Assembly: GCA_947846985.1 (NCBI GenBank)
Contig: CANTUZ010000006.1
Location: 50,451,707-50,515,706 of the forward strand
Length of the DNA stretch: 64,000 nt
Direction: 5' to 3'
DNA from: Fratercula arctica
Taxonomy: Eukaryota; Chordata; Aves; Charadriiformes; Alcidae
The notes under the pieces were generated by a model. That model was not told the origin of the DNA and did not search any database. It saw only the letters and a program-made list of their open reading frames with translations. The translations under genes and the position numbers were made by a program. Positions 1 through 11,390 of the stretch are shown one piece after another. The number at the start of each line of letters is the position of its first letter. The stretch's first letter is position 1.

Positions 1-200
1 TAGTTCCACAGATTCCTCCTCTCATAGATGTTGATTCATATTATTTCTTGAACATTCCCAGCATATCTCTCTCTCTCATGTCAGATTTGTTTCAGGACCA
101 CGCAGATTAGATCAAATCTACTTTTCGTTACATTTCAAGGGTCACATTTTGAGATACAGTTTATTATTCATGTAGGAGTTAAATCTTGGTTTATAAATAA

Positions 201-256
201 AAATTAAAAAAAAAAAAAAAAAACAAAAAAAAACCCAAAAAACCCCCAAAAAACAA
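201..256. repeat. A-rich low-complexity tract
   Basis: A run of about 18 A is followed by A-runs broken by C pairs and C-runs. It could be a decayed poly-A tail, but no retrotransposed sequence is recognisable on its upstream side, so it is called only as low complexity. Confidence 0.8.
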
Positions 257-1724
257 CCTGGTAAAACATTGCTTCTAATTAAGAGGTAGTATCTGCTCCA
301 CAACCACTTTATGCTCCTCTTCCCAGTAATGTTTCTGTCCTTGCAGTCCCAGGATGACCGCGCCAGACCAGACTAGATGGACCTCGGCCCTTTTCCCTTT
401 CCCTTTTCCCTCTAGCATCTCTAAATAGTGATATTAAAAGCAATGTCTAGGAGTTTCTGCTGGAGCTTTAACTGGAAATACGAATGACGTGACATATGGG
501 GCAGCTCTTCTCCTGGTGGGGAAGTGGGAGGAAGTTTAAAAAAAAAAAAAAAAAGAGAGTAGGGGATGCAGAAGAAGAAGAAATAAAATAGTAAAATAAA
601 ATTGTTGTTATTAAGATAAATATTTCTATTGTTGCTCACCTTTACCAGTGTTTTTTTTAGTACTAAAATACATTCCCTTACTTAAAATAAGGTTAAAGCA
701 CTTTTGACAAATACCCAGTTCTTGCAAAACACATTCTAGAAAAACATTGTAGTCTGGACTTTTATAACAATAGGGCAAACAAATAGCAAAAGAAGACACA
801 GATAATTGAGTATACAAATGAAAAGAAGCCAAACAAATGAGAAGAATACTATATTTTCAAGGTTCTAGGTTTTTTTTAATAAAGAAATACATGCTTACAA
901 GTAGAACAAACACTAAATTTCCCCTTTATATAGTGAATTTAACTTCAGTCATGTACAAAGTTTGTATGATATTTGACTTCTGGGAGCGAATAACCAGACT
1001 GTTATTTGAAGAAGAGATCATTGGCATTTTTTAACCTGTTTTAAAACAAATTATTTGTTTTCAGACATAGCAGATTAGCATAGTATCAGAGCCCCGTGCT
1101 CATGCTTTTTCAGCATCTGAAATTCAGCGTCTGGCACCTGCTGTTGTGGGTCCTTTAACCCTTCATAAGTAGTTTTGCCGCATTCTAGGAATCCCGTTGC
1201 CATCTGTGGCACTGGAGTGCTTGGGGTTGTTGGGTTTTTTGGAGGTTGTACAGTTGGGCAGAATTTTACAGCCCTATGTACTAGTCTGGTCTTGATTTTG
1301 AAAGCTGCAGCTGAGTGGGCAATTTTCACCATAATCCTTGAAAGGAATCAACAATTAAAATAATGATTTACTGGATCAAGTCGTCTTTTCCTTTTAGGAA
1401 AGAGATTTTCCTGCTGTCATAGAGTGAAATGATTAGAGTCTTTAAAAACGAGAAGTTTACAAATTGGTGCATTTTAGAAGACTAAAATTTGCAGGCGCAT
1501 CATATCTAAAATCGGAATTTGTTCCTTATACTCTTAGCCAAACATTCTGGGTAGTTGCTGAATAATAATGCAAAGGAAAAGGTAACGTCAAGTGTTCAGT
1601 GGAGCAGCATTGCTTACTTATGCTAGTCGTGAATTTATAGTGTAGTAGCCAGTATTTTAGAGGTGAATCTGCATCATATGTGGCACCAGGAGAAAAAGGA
1701 GAATTATTTTAGGTTTGTTTTCAG

Positions 1725-1838
1725 TTTTGGGGTTTTTTTGGGTTTTTTTTTTTGGTTTGGGTTTTTTTTTTGGGGGGGTTTGTTGTGGGTTTTTTGTGGG
1801 TTTGTTGTTTGTTTTTGTTGTTTGTTGTTTTTTTTTTC
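1725..1838. repeat. G/T-rich low-complexity tract
   Basis: About 110 bases are almost only G and T on the plus strand, including runs of four, three, three and seven G separated by long T runs. The loops are too long for a strong G-quadruplex. The longest open frame across it is rich in F and G only because of the TTT and GGG composition and is not a gene. Confidence 0.85.
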
Positions 1839-2084
1839 TGGATACACTAAAGCATTCTCTGTAATAATAATAAAATAATAATAAGAGTAATTTTAATTTA
1901 TTTCTATGGCTTTTATTATTTATTTAATATTCCCCAGTATATTGTGGCACTTCAGTTTCAGTGCTGTCATACAGAAATATGTGTATTTATCAGCTAGAGA
2001 TGTTTATAAGACTATTTTTATATGATCTTTTTAGAGGGTTAAACTTTCTTTCAGCTAATTGTTTGTGTACAATGTAGTGATCGA

Positions 2085-2098
2085 GCTCCCCCTAGTGA
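2085..2098 (-). promoter_or_regulatory. CTCF-like site
   Basis: Read on the minus strand this is TCACTAGGGGGAGC. It agrees with the CTCF core CCASYAGRKGGCRS except at the first base and at the conserved C after the G-run, where it has A. The second mismatch weakens the call. Occupancy cannot be inferred from sequence. Confidence 0.35.
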
Positions 2099-2934
2099 AT
2101 TAAAAATCCCCCAAAGATTTAATCAAGTATTTAATGAATTAATAAAATGGGAAAATGTTTTTTTGTGAGAGACATAATATAACACCCTGTTCCGTTGGAA
2201 AAACTTCACTACAGTTTTTAGAAAGGAGCAAAAATTCCCTTTTTTTCTGAGTACTTTCTACTACAGTTTTCCAGTGAAATGAAATGTGTTATGTTTGTCA
2301 TAAATTTGCTACTAGGAAATAAGGCTTCTGAAATGTTTCTGGAAACACTAGAATGCGTTACTGAGTTCTGGGAATGACTGCAAATTTACTAACTTTCTGT
2401 CCTCTTAGAATAAGATTTGTGTCAAACCAAACTGTTTAGAGCAGCTCATTCTAAAATGAAAGTGTTTGGAGAAAATCCTCTTTCTTTTTGTAGCTGTTAT
2501 ACTCTATGCATCTAATGAAATCATAAACGGAAAATTATAGCTTCATTCTAGGGAATGTGAAGACTTATTCCAACAGATGGCATCAAAACACCGGTCTGAA
2601 CTATATGATTGCTGATTGTTAATTGCTTCTGTAAAACAATCCTTTTAAACAGAGTAATGCATTTTATCATACAGATTATAGTTCTACGCATTTTGGTTTT
2701 TCAATATGTGTTAACATTTTCTCCTCCAGTGTAAGATTTAGTGTTTGCATAATTATCGGATTAAACAACAGTGACTCAATTTTTTTTTTTTAAAGAAACG
2801 AGGACAAGAAGATAGAGAATTATGAATCACAATTTCTGTTTATTCAGAAATGCTAAATTACTGTACAAGTATGAGCTTTTATTATGCACAAAACAAAGGA
2901 AGCAAGATGCCCTTAAGTGCAAAAACAATTACCT

Positions 2935-3008
2935 AGTCCAGCATTCTTCACTCAAGAAGCTCCCCGTGACGTTAGTGGGAGCCTTGACTGTGTAAGGAAA
3001 GCAGAGTA
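2935..3008. repeat. ancient palindromic interspersed repeat
   Basis: An imperfect hairpin has arms carrying AAGCTCCCC and GGGAGCC around a centre derived from the TTGACTTCA type, ending in a TGTGTAAGGA block. This layout matches, from memory, short palindromic repeats abundant in turtles and crocodilians and found as relics in birds. The family name is not certain. They behave like non-autonomous DNA-transposon relics. Confidence 0.5.
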
Positions 3009-4440
3009 CAAAAAGATACTGTACGATATCCATTAATCATTATGAAATCAATACCCCTGATTATCCATTTGTATTGTTCTTGCACCGTAAGGGCTGGATA
3101 TCTTACGCAAAGCTAAACGAACGGGGAAATTCCTTTAGCTGACTTGGTTAGTCCGGCAGGAATGATGTGGGGATTTACAGGAGAGTTTGTTTGGTGGAGT
3201 TGTTCTCTTGTTTCTAATGTAGTCAGCGGGAGTGTTGCAGAGCAGCATCCTCAGGTTTGAGGAGTCGAGAGCCTGCACCTTTCTGGTGCTTTCTGCCCTT
3301 AAACCGGTGGAGAGTTGCCTGGTTCCGATGGAGGATCGCATCGAGTTCGCCAGTTGCCATTCAGGTTGTGGTGCGCTATTGTCTTATAAAGGACTCTTGT
3401 GACCTTGCCTGGGTGAGTGTTGCCTTTTACCTCGACATAATGGAGGTAGCCACAACAGGGAGAAAATCAGGCTAGGAAAATAAATTAAAAAATAGCTGTG
3501 CATACTTTCAGGACTTCTGCTCCAGGCTGTCTTTTGTTGCGATATTACATTATTATATGTTCTAAAATGCCTATTATATATAGAATGTGTAATTATATTA
3601 ATATCATAACCATATTGTAATCAGTATGCAGCTGTCTGCTAAATGGGATATCGGGCCTGCAGTAATGTGCCATTAAGTGGCCTTCATGGCAACCTATGAC
3701 AAAAAGGGATGTGTGACGGTTGTGTCCTGCAATCTGCTTTACCCCAGTGGATCAAGAGGGGCTGTGCTGGAAAGGAGCACTCTTACGTCAGAGTGCTGGT
3801 GGGTTTCTGTTTTGGGTGCAATGGAAGCCAGAGAGTGAAAAGGATTTTCTTCTTCTGCAGTGAACTTGTCTGTGTGTAGAAAATTTTTGATCTAATGGTT
3901 CTAGAAAGGTGGATAGATGCAAATCTGTCCATTGACCTCCATCCTTTGCTAGCACATCCTAGTGATCTTTATGCAGAGCAGTAAATGGATAACAGGAAAT
4001 TCCCAGAGAGTTTTAGTATCATTAATTTATTCGATGGTGTTTGTGACATTGGGAAATAGCTAGATGTATTGATGAGGAAAAATAAATTGTCCTGTCCTTA
4101 GCAGTCTAAAAGATACTTTATCTGAACAGCCTAGGGACCGCCTGGTATCAAATTGCTGAGTGATGTAGGTGTGCTGGGGATATGGTTCGACCAGCTCATG
4201 GTCCTTCCCTAGGTTACTCCTCACGTGGCACAGGAATGTGAAGCCACTTGAGAAGGGTCAGTAAGCTGGAAGCAGTAAGTTTTTTCTAGACCAATTTAGG
4301 AAGTCCTTTATCTGTTCCTAGAGTACATTTAAATACTCTACAAAAGCTTTTTCCATAATACTAGAAGAGAAGAACAAAAAAGAAACAAGGAATTCTTCAA
4401 TGTGCTCTTATAAAATACATCTTTATTTTAACCTAAGATA
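3009..4440. other. gene-free stretch
   Basis: No coding exon is recognisable. Part of 3130-3480 and 3640-3860 has slightly higher GC. The two opposing open frames near 3135-3475 are about 70 codons each without domain features. No repeat family was recognised. Confidence 0.55.
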
Positions 4441-4495
4441 CTACAACTGGGTAAACTGAGGTAAAGGGTTAATGGGGTTTTCAAGAGGTTTCAGT
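4441..4495 (+). repeat. MIR/CORE-SINE-like fragment
   Basis: The segment contains ACTGGGTAAACTGAGG followed by a GGTTAA block and a degraded continuation. This is the order seen in the MIR-type stretch in which an ACTGAGGCACAGAG block precedes GTTAA and then a cttgcccaaggtc block. Only about 55 bases are recognisable and divergence is high, so the family call is tentative. Confidence 0.4.
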
Positions 4496-4559
4496 TACCC
4501 CATCTTTCCTTGAAATGGAATTGCTAAGTGACAGGAGAGCAAAATGCATCTATATGATT

Positions 4560-4850
4560 ATGAGACCACAGCAATCTCTAATCTGAGCCTTGTACTTGTG
4601 CATTAATGCTATTATATTATTCATTTCTCTAATAACTTCGCTTACAGTTACAAACCTTTCATTCTGCCATATAATGCAGCACCACAAATGCTTGCAAAGT
4701 GGGGTTATCTGTTTTCCAGGTAATTTGGAACGGGCCACGATCAGCTTCATGCCAATAAACCAGACACTGGATTGGCCAGTGTCAGGGGCCATTATGGAAG
4801 CTGCTGTTCTCGAAGCTGGCCAATGTGTTACCAAGAATATAGATGTGTGA
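4560..4850. promoter_or_regulatory. candidate conserved non-coding element
   Basis: The block is of high sequence complexity and is open for about 86-94 codons on both strands at once, which is more typical of constrained non-coding DNA than of a protein gene. It contains TAATGC/ATTAAT homeodomain-type cores, two CCAAT-type motifs (about 4752 and 4771, the second inverted) and a perfect 8-bp hairpin at 4763-4783. Conservation is inferred from texture only. No translated domain was recognised. Confidence 0.3.
4763..4783. repeat. perfect 8-bp inverted repeat around ATTGG
   Basis: GACACTGG and CCAGTGTC form a perfect stem with the five-base loop ATTGG, an inverted CCAAT box. It could be a small cruciform or a protein-binding palindrome. 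It lies inside the candidate conserved block at 4560-4850. Confidence 0.7.
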
Positions 4851-5211
4851 AGTTGGATCTCTGAAACCTTTTGTAAGAAACCTGCTTTTTGAAAGGTTGA
4901 AGAACGAGTAGGTACTTAGCATTTCTCAAGTCAGGCCACTTACTGTGATGAAAGAATAAGGATTTTACAGTCAAACAAAAAGTGTGGTGGGAATAAAAAC
5001 AAATCCAAATTAAGTTGCGTTCTGTTTTCACTTTCTAAAGATTGAAAACAATTTACTTACTGAGGCATGGAACCTGCTATAGACTCATGCTGACTGTATG
5101 TTTATATTGCATATGTGCAAAATTCATTTCTAGTATCATCTGTTGTCACATCCGTACTACCTGTGTGTACCGACCTGGTGGAGAGAGAGTTAAGCTGATG
5201 TTGGTGAATTT

Positions 5212-5267
5212 AAAAAAAAAAACAAAACAAAAAAAAAAACAAAACCAAAAACACAACCCAAAAACCC
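5212..5267. repeat. A-rich low-complexity tract
   Basis: Runs of A are interrupted by single or paired C. It accounts for the lysine-rich part of a 91-codon open frame starting at 5042, which is therefore not a gene. Confidence 0.85.
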
Positions 5268-5316
5268 ATGAAGAAATGAATGACTTGCCCAGCGTTGCTT
5301 ATGCTGGTAAAAGATA
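5268..5316 (+). repeat. possible MIR-like fragment
   Basis: GAATGACTTGCCCAG followed by a degenerate GGT block resembles the conserved GACTTGCCCAAGGTC stretch of MIR-type elements. Only about 40 bases are recognisable, so this may be chance. Confidence 0.25.
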
Positions 5317-6635
5317 AAAGAGCTGATACCACAAGTGAAGGCTCTTTTATTGTTTACATGTTTTTAAGCAAATTAATTATTTCACATGTAAAATCACAAA
5401 ACTGTCATATTAAACAAGGTGTTACTAAATAATTTTGGATGCTCATTCACAGTGGAATAATCTATTAGCATCACAGAAAGGATTCATAATTAAGAAGGCA
5501 GTAGAGGTAGGCCTGCCTGCTGGGCTGTAAGAAATTGTAGAAACAGGCTGTTTCACTGATTTTCATGAAAAGCTATTTTACCCAAGAAATATAGTGTAAA
5601 ATCAGAACTGTGGCAAGTATGTATTGAAACCAGATGATATTTTTAAAAGCAGTGAAGTTTGTTTACTGTCTTTGATTAATACAGAGCAGGTCTTTTCTGT
5701 ACATCATGTGTCTGTGTTGTGTTCCATGCGTTATACACAGCCAGTTCAGATCTGTTTTCAGGCTGGTGAGACTTTTCTGCTTCAGCATCTTCAGTAAATC
5801 TGTGAATTTCTGGGTTTGGTGAAACTGAGACGTTTGAAAGGGGGAAATAGGTGGATTAGAGTGTTGCTGTGTGGGGACCCAGACCAACTCCTCCCTCCAT
5901 GAGGACATTCTTGCTCATTGTCATGACGTGGTCAAGATGAGGGGCCTTGGCTTAGGCAATGAAATACCGTGATCCTTTTTATTAAAAATAATAATAATAA
6001 TCACGATACTATAAACTAATTTTATTCAGAGGGTCTCCAGTGTTAGAAATTGCTATCTTTCATTCTGCAATTGTTTTTAAGAAGTTACTTTTATTATCTC
6101 TAATCTTTGGAGATTTGGGGGTTTCTTTTGTTTACCTTTTAAAAGCTGCCTTAATGAGGTTGTTTTATAGCAGAATTTTCAGCTTTTCTTAAATAGCGTT
6201 AGCTAGATTATTCTTTTCCAATTTCCTATCTGCTAATGCAGCTTTTTTTCTATTACCAAATTTTAACAGGACTCCATATCACTGTTATTAGGATGTCACA
6301 CACAAAAAATGTCAGTGATGTTTTGAGCGTGGGTGTTTTATTGTGTTTATTTTTAAATACATTTCATGAGGTTCCCTGGACAGAATCAAATAAATGAATC
6401 CTGCAAACATCTTCATTATGGTGTAGCTAGAAAAGAAAGGAATCTGAATTAGGACTGTATTCTTAGCATAGTTCATAATAAGCGTTATCTTTATGACAAG
6501 CTTAAAGAACATAAATTGCTGAATCCCTAACAAAAAGCATTTGAAACAATCGGCTAATTAGGAAGGGGGGGAGAAAGAGCAATATTTGTTTTCCTTTGCA
6601 GTCTAGATAAATAACGCTTAACATGAATACATAAC
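5317..6635. other. gene-free stretch
   Basis: AT-rich sequence with no recognisable exon or mobile element. It holds a short (ATA)n run near 5986-6001 and a short G-run near 6564-6571. The open frames at 5663-5908 and 6312-6533 on the minus strand show no domain features. Confidence 0.55.
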
Positions 6636-6890
6636 TTATTTTGAATGATCTGTTGTGTCAGTATCTGGCACGTCTTTTTCAGTGACAACAATTAAGGCTA
6701 CGTGTAAATGGAAATGCAGACTATCTGTCATTGTCCATTTCCTGGTAGTGAAGCATGCAGTCTGCCTCCCAGCAAGATCGTTTTGCCAGGATGGGAGTGA
6801 GCTGGTCACAAAATGCATAGTTGATTATCTCATCGAAACACGCTAATCCTGGCAAAGCTAGCCACTATAGAAGCCCCATTGTTTGTAATA
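6636..6890. promoter_or_regulatory. candidate conserved element with 11-bp inverted repeat
   Basis: The block is complex and open on both strands for about 60 codons, with a balanced composition unlike the AT-rich flanks. TTTGCCAGGAT at 6782-6792 and its exact reverse complement ATCCTGGCAAA at 6846-6856 are spaced by 53 bases. The TTGCCAGG/CCTGGCAA halves resemble NFI-type half sites (TTGGC/GCCAA) only partly. Regulatory function is inference. Confidence 0.3.
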
Positions 6891-9800
6891 GGTCAGTTGT
6901 TACATGGCTTTCAAACCTGACTTTGGATATACATTTTATATATTTACCTACTGAAGCAAAATGATGTGTCACAATGCAAACCAAACTTGAGTGAAGAAGA
7001 AGCTATATTAATCAGGATATTAATGGAGAAGAAAAGGAAAATACACCCTCTCCAGAGAAAAGAGATGAGGCAGTCACAAACACACGTTATTTGGCTCAGT
7101 ACAGGAATAACTGAGATTGTATGGCCCAGGCTACAGAACTGATCTGACCGGGTGATCTTAATGCTTTCTTTGAATATTTACTTGCAGACAGAATGCATTC
7201 GAAGAACACTAATAAACATCCTCTTATATAATAATGTAGGAATTAGAGGATAGAGAAAATATCACAGTTTTGTATTTCTTAAAATGGAAAAGCTGCATTA
7301 GAAATCCGACAGCTTCTTCAGCGCTTCTCTATTGGCAGCAAAGTAGAGTTTCCTCATGAACCGTTAAAAGCAATATACACAGAATGAGTGCTGTAATTTT
7401 TCTAGCACACTGTTGGGTACAAAAAATTGTATAGAAACAATAGTTTGAAAATGAATTATAACTCCTAATCTTTTGTGTTTTCCATGTAGCTGTTAGTGTA
7501 TAATTGGGGGGGGGGGGAATCTTTTTCAATTACAACATGAAAAAACTTAGACATATGTTAGAGAATACCTGAAGAAGTTATTACATTTTGATATAATTGT
7601 GAAGTCATTTTGTATTATCCTTCAAGTACTTTCCAATTTGTAATAAATAATTCTTCCTCAAGGAATCTTGACAAATTGCAATGGTTTCCTAACGAAATAT
7701 ATTTTATGTATTTTCATCATATAGGTTTGTGGTAATTGCAGGATGCTTATTAATACCTTTCTAAATAATATAAAAATATAAAAAGGGGTAGATCATGTGA
7801 AAAATGTATGGAGAGTGGGAGGGAAGAAACATGGAGGGGAAAGAAAAGTTTCATCAAGGCCAAATGATATTCTTCAATTTTTAAATACTTTCACATAACA
7901 AAAATCAGAAATCTGTTTTTTCCTGCTGTTTGCGAAGCCACAATAATCCCCAAGAGGAGACACTGGCTTAAAGGACACGGTGTGCAACTGCCTTGCCAAG
8001 ATGGAACGTAATGGCATCCTTTAACCTGAGAAGGGGGTTTCAGTCCCAAAGAGCCTGACCTCAGACACGCATCTCTTGAGTTTCCTCCTGGGGTAACTGG
8101 CCCTTTCTCACCTGAGATCCTTCTCCATGGGGCTGTAGGATTGCTGGCTGTGCCGGCACCACCTGAAGACTTGTGGAAATTCCTCTTGGCCAAACCCTAT
8201 GCAAACCAGTGATAATTTCTGAGATCTTAAATTAAAGCAAAGCTTATCCTTGTCAATGTGTATCAAGTTAACACCCTTCAGAGAAAGCGGGACTAGACAA
8301 TGACTGCTTTTTAGAAAGAGAGATATGTGCTTTGTTACTGCTAGAAGGTTTTAGATCTGTTGAAACAGTAAGGAATATGCTGTGAATATTCTGAAGGTTC
8401 TTAGCCCCCAGCTGCCGCCTGTCCCTGGGAGAGGAAGAAGCCAGGATTGTTCAGGCCACCTCACTGTGGATGTAATTCCGCACAGGGGGCTGGGATTCTC
8501 TGCTTCGTGCTCATAAAGGATGTCTCCCCTGTCTGACTAGTTTGTGTGTGCTCTATTTTGAACAAGAACGGACTGGTAAACATGCTTAGTACTTTCACAG
8601 CATCTTCTTCCTTGGGGCCTCTCAGCACTTTATAAATTCAAATGAGTAATCTTCACAGTATAAATACCAAAGCAAGAAGCCGTTTCCAGATCTCTTGATG
8701 TGAACCTCTCAGGAAATTGTAGCTTGGTTTACTGTTGTGCAGTGATGCGGCCTCTCCCCTTGTCTGCCCATATTTCTGCCCAGTACCTTTGACGCTCGTT
8801 GACTAACTCAACCAGATTTGAAAGAAATGTAGCAGTATCAAATACATGTGTTCCAAATAGTTTTGTGAATATTGGTGGCGATATTCTGCACTTGGGCAAA
8901 GTTGGGCAGGTTGCAACCTTACGCAGCCTTTGTGGCAGCCAGTGGCCAGCCAGTGGCTATGCTGTTTCCTAGTAGCCATGGCACATGCTGGGTCTTGCTC
9001 CTGGGAACGCCCTTCAAGGATGGGTGCAAGGGAGCTTGGATTACTGGAGTGGGTGCAGTCTTCAAGCAAAACAAAAAATGAATTCTTAAGAAAAAAGTAA
9101 GTTGCTCTGTAAGCAAGGAAACTAATTACATTGCAGCGTACATGCTGACGATGTGATGCTGAATATAATGTACGTCAAAATATCTGCTATTTCCAGGAAA
9201 AGTGATAGTCCAGTACATACTTCCAGTTTAATTGATAGCACCACTTTTCCACGTACAAAATTTTAATCAATGTAAATTAAAAATTTCGTTTCATAAGCTA
9301 GTTAAACTCTGGTTTTCAACAACCTAATTTTAAATAGGGGTTAAAAATGGAAAGACTTATTTTTGTAGTTAAATCTTTCTCCCTAAAGTGCCCCTAACAA
9401 GTAAGATACTGTCCTGTGAATAGGAGACACAGAGTTTCTCCTGAATGTTTTCAGAGAATCAATTTTTAAGGAAAATTGGTATTTTCATTCTGCTGTTTCA
9501 TGTTATGTCAGCATGTTCCTTCACGTTTTCCAACCAGTCCTTCCAGAAAGTTACCAGAGAAAAAACCCCATATTCCTGCTCTCACTGTCATGAGCTACAC
9601 CATGAAGGTTCTGTTGGGTTGATGTAGGAAATCAGCAGGAAACATTTGGAAAGTAGAGAGAAGTATCTCGTTAATGCTGTTGCAGTAATGAGACAGGCTT
9701 GAGTTATAAAGTTTACATCTGGATTTTCACAGAATTTCTGTGAGGTTTTAGATGCAAGTACGTAGGTCTGACTTCATCTTAAATTCGATACAATCTATGT

Positions 9801-11354
9801 GTTCTTACGGCATGTGTATTTGATGTGGTTTCAAAGCGGCTTGGTAAGAGCAGAATTAAACTAAAAATCACTGTTTACGTATGTGATGAGATATTGCCAT
9901 AAAGAAAAGTCCCTGAAAGGAGAATATAGCTGTTATTGAGAACTTACTTTTATAGTTGGTCAATCCACGTTTCCCAATCTACCATGATTTTTCAGGAAGA
10001 CTTTTCATTATCTTCTCATGAGTTTTATAAATAAATTTCTGGGATGTGTTAAGCTATCTTATTAAAATCTTACTAATTATCTTAATATTATTAATTTCTC
10101 TGGACAATTTAAATGAAAACTGAACCTCTACATTGAAAAACAGATTTAAAACTAAAAGTTAATAATTCCTGCACTGAGTGCAAAGGATATGACCAAAGGC
10201 AAAGACATCCTGAGTCTATAGAACCAAGCAGTTTGAAATTCTGGTCCTTACTGTGGTATCACTTACAGAAAAGTCCTACTGAACTTGCTATAAAAGTCAC
10301 AGCACTCTAGAAGTTACTCTAAAAACAAGAAAGTGGAATTACAGCTTCTGTATTTAATTTTTCTCAGAATTCTGTGGCAAGGACATAATTATCAATTCAG
10401 ATGATACAAAAATGCTCAGAGCTCATCATACTTTATAGACACAGGACCATTTTAAGTCAACCTGTAGTTGTGACAAGACTGTTTGTGTGACCTGTTCTTT
10501 TCAAATTAAGATATAGGAAGTCACTAATGCCATAACGTAACTAGAGGTTTGTCGTGGAGGATGAGAAAAAGCAGCAGCAGACTCTTTCCCATTGTCCATA
10601 TAGATTTGAATATCAAATTGTATTTTATTGGGCCATGCAGAATTTTCTCATTCTTAATCTTAACCACGAGGGCTTCAGAAGCGAAGTGTCCCAGCCACTC
10701 TGTGTACAGTATTATCTGTGGCCAGAGAAAAAAATGGTTTTGGTGGAAGCTAGGTTAGGCCAGTAGAAGTGGACTGTCGGGTATTTTTTGTTCCAGGTTG
10801 GACGTCTGTTATAATCCCAAATCATGTCTTTGAACAGTATCAGGAGTAATCTGTGCAGTACAGGACCCTGTTTCTCATGCCGTTGTTCTCTAGATAGAAT
10901 TACAGTAGTAACTTCAGATAATGTTACATGCTGTGTAAACGCAGCAAAATATTATTGTATAAGCAAAGTCTCATAAACATAAGGCCTCTGACAGCAACAG
11001 CGTTACGCTCTTTGCTAACAGGACAGATTGTGGGTTTGCAGATTTCCCCTAGAGCAGAAGCTTTACGAGTTCCCTGTGTTGCTATTTATGATTTGCAACA
11101 TGATGCATTTTCCACAGTCAACTTTGTGATTAAAGGTGTCAAAAAGTATGTGTAGATAAGTGGAATATTTTTGAAAGGTGAGTTGATTCTTACTTTCCTG
11201 TTTACGGAATGTCTGCTCCATCTTATGTCTATGGAATGTATCTGGAAAGACTTGCAAAACCCCAATTAGCGAAAGGAGGCTGGAAATAATGCTGATGTGT
11301 GGAGAAGATCCTTTTCACCTCCCAGTCTGGTATGTAGTTCTTTACAGTCTTGGA
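6891..11354. other. gene-free stretch
   Basis: No exon, RNA gene or mobile element was recognised. The stretch contains a 12-G run at 7506-7517 and a GC-richer part at about 7960-8190, where a 100-codon minus-strand open frame lacks recognisable features. A second GC-richer part at 8880-9060 has overlapping open frames on both strands. The remainder is AT-rich unique sequence. Confidence 0.55.
7506..7517. repeat. poly-G tract
   Basis: Twelve consecutive G, a simple homopolymer tract that may vary in length between individuals. Confidence 0.9.
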
Positions 11355-11390
11355 GTCACAGAATCATTTAGGTTGGAAAAGACTCTTGGT
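11355..11390 (-). mobile_element. CR1 LINE 3' end, heavily truncated
   Basis: The plus strand reads TCACAGAATCATTTAGG and then TTGGAAAAGAC. This is the reverse complement of the CR1 3' terminus, which ends in GATTCTGTGATTCT-type octamer repeats preceded by the GGTCTTTTCCAACCT segment. Only about 36 bases remain, so this is a 5'-truncated copy. CR1 is the dominant LINE of birds and other sauropsids. Confidence 0.8.

Larger units (their letters stand above)
1..2934. other. gene-free AT-rich stretch
   Basis: No coding exon, RNA gene or recognisable mobile element was found. Open frames here are under 90 codons, lack recognisable domains and often overlap open frames on the other strand. The stretch holds A-rich tracts at about 201-256 and 538-554, the G/T-rich tract at 1725-1838 and the CTCF-like site at 2085-2098, which are listed separately. 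The rest is ordinary AT-rich unique sequence. Confidence 0.6.

Noticed and set aside
1663..1878. Phenylalanine/glycine-rich 71-codon frame
   Set aside because: Produced entirely by the G/T-rich low-complexity tract.
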